This document shows, piece after piece, positions 40,597 through 45,844 of a stretch of DNA of 45,844 nt. A model generated the notes under the pieces. The model saw only the letters and a program-made list of their open reading frames with translations. It searched no databases and was not told the DNA's origin. A program made the position numbers and the translations under genes. Each line of letters starts with the position of its first letter. Within the stretch, counting starts at the first letter, position 1. This DNA comes from Microcoleus sp. LEGE 07076 (GTDB taxonomy: Bacteria > Cyanobacteriota > Cyanobacteriia > Cyanobacteriales > Microcoleaceae), in assembly GCF_015207455.1 (NCBI RefSeq), contig NZ_JADEWV010000029.1, positions 1 through 45,844 on the forward strand. Reading direction: 5' to 3'.

Positions 40597-41376
40597 ATGA
40601 CAACAGTTTCCCCCCTCCGAGTCGCCCAAATCACCGACACTCACCTGTTTGCAGAATTCGATCGCACTTGGAAAGGCCTTTCAACCGCCCACACCCTCTC
40701 TTCAGTTCTCGATCGCCTGCAACAAATCCAGCCTCCGCCAGACTTGCTGCTGCTGACAGGGGACTTATCCCAAGACGAAACACCCGAATCCTACGAGCTC
40801 CTCGCCTCCCTGATTTCCCCCCTCAAAATTCCCGCTTACTGGATACCTGGAAATCACGACAACATCCCAGTCATGCAACAAATATTAGATAAACCGCCTA
40901 TTTCCCCAGAAAAATCTTGGAAGCTAGGAAACTGGCAATTTTTATTGCTTTCGAGTGTCGAAGCCGGATGCGACGGCGGGCGGCTTTCCCCAGAAAGCTT
41001 GGATTGGCTGGACTCTCAATTGCAACAAACGGGCGATCGATTTGTGATCATTTCTTTGCACCATCATCCATTGGCGATCGACTGTGAAATCATGGACAGC
41101 ATGATGCTGCACAATGCCGCTGAATTTTTCGCAATTGTCGATCGATATCCTCAAATCAAAATCGTTCTTTGCGGCCACATTCACCAAGAATTTCAACAAC
41201 AGCGAGGCTTAGTTTCCTATTTGGGCACACCCAGTACCTGCATCCAACTGTTACCCAAAACCTCTCCGATAGTCCTCGACACAATTGGGCCCGGATTTAG
41301 ATTGCTCGAATTGGCGATCGACGGTACTTGGACTACTAAAATTGAGCGAGTAGCCGCAGCGCCCGCAGCATCTTGA
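40597..41376 (+). CDS. cpdA: CpdA-like calcineurin-type phosphodiesterase
   Basis: 259 residues, cytosolic metallophosphoesterase. The five metal motifs are in order: VAQITDTHLF (Asp14, His16), LLLTGDLSQD, WIPGNHDN, ISLHHHP, and LCGHIHQEF. LLSSVEAGCDGGRLS, DSQL and LVSYLGTPSTCIQL match the 3-prime,5-prime-cyclic-AMP phosphodiesterase CpdA. In filamentous cyanobacteria cAMP controls motility and respiration, so this enzyme would set cAMP levels. ATG 40597; no close Shine-Dalgarno. Monocistronic by spacing. Confidence 0.88.
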   Translation: MTTVSPLRVAQITDTHLFAEFDRTWKGLSTAHTLSSVLDRLQQIQPPPDLLLLTGDLSQDETPESYELLASLISPLKIPAYWIPGNHDNIPVMQQILDKPPISPEKSWKLGNWQFLLLSSVEAGCDGGRLSPESLDWLDSQLQQTGDRFVIISLHHHPLAIDCEIMDSMMLHNAAEFFAIVDRYPQIKIVLCGHIHQEFQQQRGLVSYLGTPSTCIQLLPKTSPIVLDTIGPGFRLLELAIDGTWTTKIERVAAAPAAS

Positions 41377-41763
41377 TAATTTATGCTTAAGAGGTGGTTG
41401 TGCGATCGTCGGCAAATCTAACAATCCTCTTATTTTCATTAAACAACCGTTACCAGGTTTGGGTGCGATCGCCTCAGTCCGAACCATCGAACCAATTTAA
41501 TTATTTTCGTTCAAGCTGACATAATATCAAGCAGGTTTGCGAGGGCAAAAATTACAATCTTTATAATATTTTTTGCTTTGCTACATATGTTATAAAGATT
41601 TTAGCAAAAAAGAACTAAATTGTCAATCTATCCAAAGATGTTTTTTATTATTAATTTATATGTTTTATGATAAGTATTGACCATAAAATTGCAGGCATAG
41701 CCAGAGCGCTCTGCAACTAACAAAAATATATCTGGCAACTTTACAAAACAGGAAAGACTTAAT
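41377..41763. other. Spacer upstream of the alpha-amylase gene
   Basis: 387 bases, AT-rich from 41510. The only distinct structure is the inverted repeat at 41557-41599. The leader of the amylase gene must start in this region. No small gene is seen. Confidence 0.5.
41557..41599. promoter_or_regulatory. Inverted repeat upstream of alpha-amylase
   Basis: ATCTTTATAA (41557-41566) and TTATAAAGAT (41590-41599) are exact complements 23 bases apart. An interleaved pair TTTTTTGCT/AGCAAAAAA crosses it. Possible operator or leader hairpin for the gene starting at 41764. Confidence 0.35.
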
Positions 41764-43242
41764 ATGTCTGAAGTCAATGGCGTCATGATGCAGTATTTCC
41801 ACTGGTACACCCCCGATGACGGAAACCTGTGGAACCAGCTAGCAGAATCTGCAAAAGATTTAGCCAAAATCGGCGTTACATCCCTGTGGTTGCCACCCGC
41901 CTACAAAGGAACGGGCGGCGGTATGGATGTAGGCTATGGCGTCTACGACTTGTTCGATTTAGGCGAATTCGACCAAAAAGGGTCGGTACGCACTAAATAC
42001 GGCACAAAAGATGAGTATTTGCGCGCAATCAAAGCTGCCCAAGAAGCTGGAATTCGGATTTATGCCGATGTTGTCTTCAACCACAAATTAGGTGCCGATG
42101 CCGAAGAAGAAGCCGAAGCCACACCCTTCAATCCAGACAACCGCAATGACACCGTAGGCGAATATCAAAAAATCAAAGCTTGGACGCATTTTACTTTCCC
42201 AGGGCGCGACAAAAAATATTCCAGCATGGAGTGGCATTGGTGGCATTTTGACGCTATTGATTACAACGCTTACAACACTGATACCCATGCCATTTACCTG
42301 CTAAAAGGCAAAGAATTCGATCAAGGAGTAGACTTAGAAAAAGGCAACTTTGACTACCTCATGGGTTGCGATTTAGATATGGACAACCCAGAAGTCACCG
42401 GGGAGTTAAAATACTGGGGCGAGTGGTATGTGGATACAACAAACGTTGACGGATTTCGTTTTGATGCCGTCAAACACGTAGCAGCAGGATTTTTCCAAGA
42501 GTGGTTGGAACACGTCCGCAACTATGCCAAACGCGACCTATTTGCCGTAGGTGAATATTGGTCTTACGAAGTAGAAGCTTTGCACTACTTCATCCAAGCA
42601 ACTGACGGTAAAGTATCCTTATTTGACGCGCCCCTCCACTACAATTTCCACGCTGCTAGCAAGGCCGGCAACAGCTACGACTTGCGAACAATTTTTGACA
42701 ACACCCTGGTAAAAGACCAACCAACCCTCGCGGTTACTTTGGTTGACAACCACGATTCTCAACCCTTGCAATCGTTAGAATCAGTTGTCGAATCTTGGTT
42801 TAAACCCCTTGCCTACGCTTTAATCCTGCTGCGGAGTGAAGGATATCCCTGTATTTTTTACCCGGATTATTACGGCGATAACTATAAAGATACAGCAAAT
42901 GATGGCAATGAATACGAGATTTGGTTAGACAAACATCAGTGGATTATAGATAAATTGCTGTTTGCCCGCCAAACCTATTCCTACGGGAATCAATACGATT
43001 ACTTCGACCACGCCAACACAATTGGCTGGACGCGACTCGGAGATGAAGAACATCCGGGCGGCATGGCCGTGGTACTCAGTAACGGAGGTGATGGTACTAA
43101 GTTTATGGAAGTCGGGCATCCGAATCGAACTTATATTGACATCATGGAACACGTCACAGAACCCATCGTAACGAATGACGATGGTTGGGCAGATTTCCGG
43201 TGTAACGCCGGTTCAGTTTCTGTCTGGGTTCCGCAGCCGTAA
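41764..43242 (+). CDS. Cytoplasmic alpha-amylase (GH13_5)
   Basis: 492 residues without signal peptide, so intracellular: hydrolyses alpha-1,4-glucan/maltodextrin. The start MSEVNGVMMQYFHWYTPDDG is typical of the bacterial cytoplasmic AmyA group. GH13 regions: DVVFNH (102-107); GFRFDAVKH with nucleophile Asp234; AVGEYW with acid/base Glu264; LVDNHDSQP with Asp331. Domain B (YKGTGGGMDVGYGVYDLFDL) and the C-terminal beta domain (ending AGSVSVWVPQP) are complete. It probably takes part in glycogen turnover. ATG 41764 is preceded by AGGAAAGACTTAAT, a weak ribosome binding site. Confidence 0.93.
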   Translation: MSEVNGVMMQYFHWYTPDDGNLWNQLAESAKDLAKIGVTSLWLPPAYKGTGGGMDVGYGVYDLFDLGEFDQKGSVRTKYGTKDEYLRAIKAAQEAGIRIYADVVFNHKLGADAEEEAEATPFNPDNRNDTVGEYQKIKAWTHFTFPGRDKKYSSMEWHWWHFDAIDYNAYNTDTHAIYLLKGKEFDQGVDLEKGNFDYLMGCDLDMDNPEVTGELKYWGEWYVDTTNVDGFRFDAVKHVAAGFFQEWLEHVRNYAKRDLFAVGEYWSYEVEALHYFIQATDGKVSLFDAPLHYNFHAASKAGNSYDLRTIFDNTLVKDQPTLAVTLVDNHDSQPLQSLESVVESWFKPLAYALILLRSEGYPCIFYPDYYGDNYKDTANDGNEYEIWLDKHQWIIDKLLFARQTYSYGNQYDYFDHANTIGWTRLGDEEHPGGMAVVLSNGGDGTKFMEVGHPNRTYIDIMEHVTEPIVTNDDGWADFRCNAGSVSVWVPQP

Positions 43243-43280
43243 GGACTGTCTTAACATTGACTGACTTCTCTGCCTGAAGT

Positions 43281-43300
43281 AGGGTGCGCCCGCGCACCTT
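43281..43300 (+). terminator. Hairpin after alpha-amylase
   Basis: GGTGCG (43283-43288) pairs with CGCACC (43293-43298), extended by G-T and A-T pairs, about 40 bases after the amylase stop. No T-tract follows directly. Related to the TAGGGTGCG element at 2736-2791. Confidence 0.4.
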
Positions 43301-43439
43301 ACTGCTATAATTATTGCGTCAAACCACTTTTTACTTACTATTTTTGACGAGTAAAGCCTGTTTGCCGTGGGGACTTTAGTTTTTTAGAACTCTAGTCTTA
43401 TGTTTAGGCGATCGCCCAAAACGTTATTTATATAAAAAA

Positions 43440-44216
43440 ATGAAACTTGCAGAAAAAGTTGCCGTTATTACTGGCGGCGGGTCGGGAATTGGTCGTGCAG
43501 CAGCAATTTTAATGGCAAAAGAAGGCGCAAAAGTTGCTATTATCGATCTAAGTTTAGAAACGGCGCAAGAAACAGTCTGCCAACTAATGAATGAAGGAGG
43601 GCGCGGGCTGGCAATTGCCGCAGATGTGGGGGACACTCAGCAAATGCAGCAGGCATTTAAAACAATTTTTGACGAATATCAAAGAATTGATATTGTGTTC
43701 GCAAATGCGGGGATTAACGGTGTTTGGTCGCCGGTAGAAGAGATATCGCTCAATGAGTGGAACCAGACAATTAACACCAACATCACAGGAACATTCTTGA
43801 CTGTAAAATATGCAGTTCCTTATCTAAAAAAACAAGGGGGTTCGATTGTCATAACATCATCGATTAATGGCACCAGAAGTTTCAGGAAAGTTGGGGCTAC
43901 AGCTTACGCTTGCAGCAAAGCGGCCCAAGTAGCTTTTGCAAAAATGCTGGCGCTAGAACTTGCGCCCTGCCACATCCGAGTCAATGTTATCTGTCCGGGC
44001 GGGGTGCTGACTGCGATCGAGGAAAGCACCACTAAGCGACATCTCGATCGCATTCCAGTTGACCGTGATTACCTTCAAGATATGATTCCTTTGACTGATA
44101 ATACTGCTGGTTCTAGCGAAGAAATTGCCCAATTAGTTTTATTTTTAGTATCCGGTACATCCAGCTTTATCACAGGTACTGAAGTGTGGATTGACGGTGG
44201 TGGTTCTTTGATTTAA
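43440..44216 (+). CDS. Short-chain dehydrogenase/reductase
   Basis: 258 residues, classical SDR. Cofactor loop TGGGSGIG (11-18), DLS after strand 2 (Asp36, suggesting NAD rather than NADP), NAGI (89-92), Asn114, catalytic Ser about 140-141, and YACSK with Tyr156 and Lys160. The C-terminus FITGTEVWIDGGGSLI is typical. The tail segment ITGTEVWIDGG and the GGVLTAIEES loop fit the glucose/3-oxoacyl reductase-like group, but the substrate cannot be read from sequence. ATG 43440; no strong ribosome binding site. Stands alone. Confidence 0.9.
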   Translation: MKLAEKVAVITGGGSGIGRAAAILMAKEGAKVAIIDLSLETAQETVCQLMNEGGRGLAIAADVGDTQQMQQAFKTIFDEYQRIDIVFANAGINGVWSPVEEISLNEWNQTINTNITGTFLTVKYAVPYLKKQGGSIVITSSINGTRSFRKVGATAYACSKAAQVAFAKMLALELAPCHIRVNVICPGGVLTAIEESTTKRHLDRIPVDRDYLQDMIPLTDNTAGSSEEIAQLVLFLVSGTSSFITGTEVWIDGGGSLI

Positions 44217-44241
44217 AAGTTAACATACCCCTTTGATGATT

Positions 44242-44290
44242 CGGCGGTTGAAACCGCGTCTACACAAACGATGTCGGCCTGCGCCGACGA
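44242..44290 (+). repeat. Double-hairpin REP-type repeat, copy D
   Basis: CGGCGGTTGAAACCGCGTCT, then ACACAAACGAT and GTCGGCCTGCGCCGAC. The second hairpin has a GC-changed but still complementary stem (GTCGG...CCGAC versus GTCCGC...GCGGAC in copy A), so its pairing is conserved. Confidence 0.85.
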
Positions 44291-44330
44291 ATTTATAAAG
44301 GGGAGTCCCAACCCGGATTTGGTATAATCA

Positions 44331-44368
44331 CTAATGACTGCTGATTAATGACTGCTGACTAATGACTA
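44331..44368. repeat. Heptamer repeat overlapping cofG stop
   Basis: TGACTGC/TGATTAA/TGACTAA heptamers, the same family as 6903-6952. The TAG of cofG (44359-44361, minus strand) lies inside it. Confidence 0.8.
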
Positions 44369-45309
44369 ACTCTCCATTGTTGAACAGCAGTTTGCAATGT
44401 CTGCGGCAGCCAATTATCGTACTGAGGATAAACAGGCAAACGCTGCACGAGCTGCCATCGGGATGCTGCTAAAATTTCTGTTAAGGTTTGGTGTTGCAGG
44501 TGAGGATAATCGGGATTAACTTCATCCAGCGGCCCAATTCCTCCTAAATCTCTCGCACCTGATTCTAAACAAGCTATCAATATTTCGGGCTGTGCAACTA
44601 AATTGGGCGGGATTTGCAGCGAGATTTCTGCAGGTAAAATGCTGCGGGCGATCGCAATTACTTGTGGCATTTTTGTAGCATCGAAAACTTCACCCTCCCA
44701 ACTTTGCTTGTTTCCCGGACTATGGGGTTGGAGGATAACTTCTTGAATGTGATTGTAGCAGGAATGGATGCGGGCGATCGCCTCCAACGTCTCAATCCAA
44801 TCAGCCTCACTTTCCCCAATTCCCAGCAACAAACCTGTTGTAAACGGAATCTTTAATTGTCCAGCCCATTCTAGCTGTTGCAGCCGCAGCGCCGGCATTT
44901 TACTCGGTGCGTGTCGGTGAACCGTTTGTAACAAATCTGGGGACAACTGTTCCAGCATCAGCCCCATCGACACATTCACCTCTTTTAAGTGTGCCATCTC
45001 CTCAAAGCTGAGCGGCCCCACATTAGTATGCGGCAAAAATCCGAGAGTAAGTGCCAGTTCGCACAAATCGTAAATCCGCTGAAACCAAGCTTTTCGCCGT
45101 TGACTCTGGGGATGTACCTCGCCGCTGAGGATCAGAATTTCAATTACACCTTGAGGAAGCAGCAATTTGAGCTGTGTTTCGGCTTCTGGGAGTTTCAGCC
45201 AAGGACTTTGCAGCGGCTGAGTCCGAAAATTGCAATAGGTGCAGCGATTAAAACACTCGTAGGTGGGAACCAGGGTATAAGCTGGGCTGTATGTGACGGT
45301 GCGGGACAT
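44359..45309 (-). CDS. cofG: FO synthase subunit CofG (radical SAM)
   Basis: 316 residues from ATG 45309 (MSRTVTYSPAYTLVPTYECF); the frame stays open to 45426 but that extra part is HIP1-rich promoter sequence with no conservation. The radical-SAM cluster motif is CFNRCTYC (Cys19, Cys23, Cys26). LILSGEVHP, HTNVGPLSFEEM, VSMGLMLEQ, TGLLLGIGESEADW and GARDLGGIGPLDEVNPDYPH are CofG landmarks. With CofH it makes 7,8-didemethyl-8-hydroxy-5-deazariboflavin (FO), the antenna chromophore of cyanobacterial photolyase and the F420 core. cofH is not in the window. Divergent from psbA. Confidence 0.92.
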   Translation of the reverse strand: MSRTVTYSPAYTLVPTYECFNRCTYCNFRTQPLQSPWLKLPEAETQLKLLLPQGVIEILILSGEVHPQSQRRKAWFQRIYDLCELALTLGFLPHTNVGPLSFEEMAHLKEVNVSMGLMLEQLSPDLLQTVHRHAPSKMPALRLQQLEWAGQLKIPFTTGLLLGIGESEADWIETLEAIARIHSCYNHIQEVILQPHSPGNKQSWEGEVFDATKMPQVIAIARSILPAEISLQIPPNLVAQPEILIACLESGARDLGGIGPLDEVNPDYPHLQHQTLTEILAASRWQLVQRLPVYPQYDNWLPQTLQTAVQQWRVSH

Positions 45310-45579
45310 TCTTTGGGATTTTGGTCGATCGAAGTCGATCGACCAAATAACTATATATATAAGTGCAAGTTTTGCGGTTGGCGATCGCAATACTTCAACT
45401 ACCTTAACACTGACGAGTGTCCCCAATCTCCTTGCCAGCTAGATTATGAACATTATTTTTTTCGTGCGATCGCCCGCAAATTCCCTGCCATACTTCCAAA
45501 AACCCTTACAAATCAAGCCTTTCAGCTCTATATAACCTTTGCTTATCACATCCATCAGTTTAACTGTGCTTAAAACCCC

Positions 45580-45608
45580 TTTACAAACCGAAATAAAAGG
45601 TTTATGTT
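45580..45608 (+). promoter_or_regulatory. psbA promoter
   Basis: TTTACA (45580-45585) and TATGTT (45603-45608) with 17-base spacing, a good sigma-70-type promoter (four of six bases at -10, five of six at -35). The predicted transcript starts about 45615, giving a leader near 60 bases before ATG 45673, in line with psbA leaders. Confidence 0.7.
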
Positions 45609-45672
45609 ATTTACATGGCGGAACACAAAGCCGTCACGAACATTGAAAACCAAATAACGCAATCATAAACAA

Positions 45673-45844
45673 ATGACAACCACCTTACAGCAGCGCGAAA
45701 GCGCCAACCTGTGGGACCAGTTTTGTAACTGGGTCACCAGCACAGACAACCGCCTCTATGTAGGCTGGTTCGGAGTCCTGATGATTCCCACACTACTGAG
45801 TGCCACAATCTGCTACATCATCGCCTTCATCGCAGCCCCTCCAG
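45673..45844 (+). CDS. psbA: Photosystem II D1 protein, cut by right window edge
   Basis: The first 57 residues of D1 are present: [40 protein letters not shown] and [17 protein letters not shown]. This is the N-terminus with Thr2 and the beginning of the first transmembrane helix ([13 protein letters not shown]). D1 binds the P680 chlorophylls and the Mn4CaO5 cluster of photosystem II. Cyanobacteria carry several psbA copies. Substitutions relative to common copies are Asn12, Ser43, Ile46 and Tyr48, but the variant type cannot be told from this part. ATG 45673 has no Shine-Dalgarno, as is usual for psbA. Confidence 0.96.
   Translation, partial: MTTTLQQRESANLWDQFCNWVTSTDNRLYVGWFGVLMIPTLLSATICYIIAFIAAPP

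Noticed and set aside
44989-45573. 194-codon plus-strand open frame opposite cofG and its promoter
   Set aside because: It lies antisense to the conserved N-terminal part of CofG and has no family features; the CofG frame is clearly the gene.

Overview
The window is chromosomal DNA of a filamentous, oxygenic cyanobacterium, most likely of the Oscillatoria/Microcoleus/Phormidium type. The evidence is magnesium chelatase subunit H (chlH), the start of a photosystem II D1 gene (psbA), glycolate dehydrogenase (glcD), the deazaflavin gene cofG, cyanobacterial families (Uma2 nucleases, DUF4079, DUF6671, DUF6887/6888), very frequent GCGATCGC (HIP1) octamers outside the accessory block, and heptamer and palindromic intergenic repeats. 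No rRNA, CRISPR array or complete IS transposase was seen. Identifications come from reading the sequence; no database search was possible.

Layout. 1-8.0 kb: end-truncated histidine kinase, aminopropyltransferase (spermidine or thermospermine synthase), a frameshifted Pmp3-type small membrane gene, a lipid-A-disaccharide-synthase-related protein, an ankyrin protein, a Uma2 nuclease, and two paralogous repeat/RTX secreted proteins. 8.0-12.5 kb: chlH. 12.5-14.7 kb: unknown small membrane and exported proteins, including an overlapping three-gene operon. 14.9-16.6 kb: antitoxin-like small genes without toxins, a DUF6888/DUF6887 pair and a second Uma2 protein. 16.6-19.3 kb: a STAND NTPase with a vMAP-type N-terminus, a tiny zinc-ribbon gene and an unknown membrane-anchored protein. 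19.3-22.2 kb: a minus-strand toxin-antitoxin array (three RelE/ParE-type pairs, three orphan antitoxins, one vapC remnant) followed by a MITE-like element. 22.2-28.4 kb: a membrane glycosyltransferase, a small EamA-like transporter, a DUF6671 protein, glcD and a LOV-domain (blue-light) histidine kinase. 29-34 kb: purH, a repeat-rich spacer, a 2OG-Fe(II) oxygenase, a 493-residue ankyrin protein and a DUF4079 protein.

34.1-40.4 kb is the most unusual part. It is a tightly packed, AT-rich, five-gene minus-strand operon beside a tRNA-Cys gene: NurA-like nuclease, a candidate stand-alone HAS-barrel protein, HerA-type ATPase, DNA methyltransferase, and an AlbA_2/HATPase-type protein. HerA and NurA form a DNA-end-processing motor-nuclease pair, and HerA-nuclease pairs are used in bacterial antiphage defence. 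The added methyltransferase and AlbA_2 protein suggest a mobile defence system with self-marking; this is the leading candidate for an undescribed system.

40.5-45.8 kb returns to housekeeping genes: a CpdA-like phosphodiesterase, a cytoplasmic alpha-amylase, an SDR dehydrogenase, cofG, and psbA running off the right edge behind a clear promoter. Palindromic repeats and heptamer runs occupy many of the spacers and in places supply the stop codons of genes.
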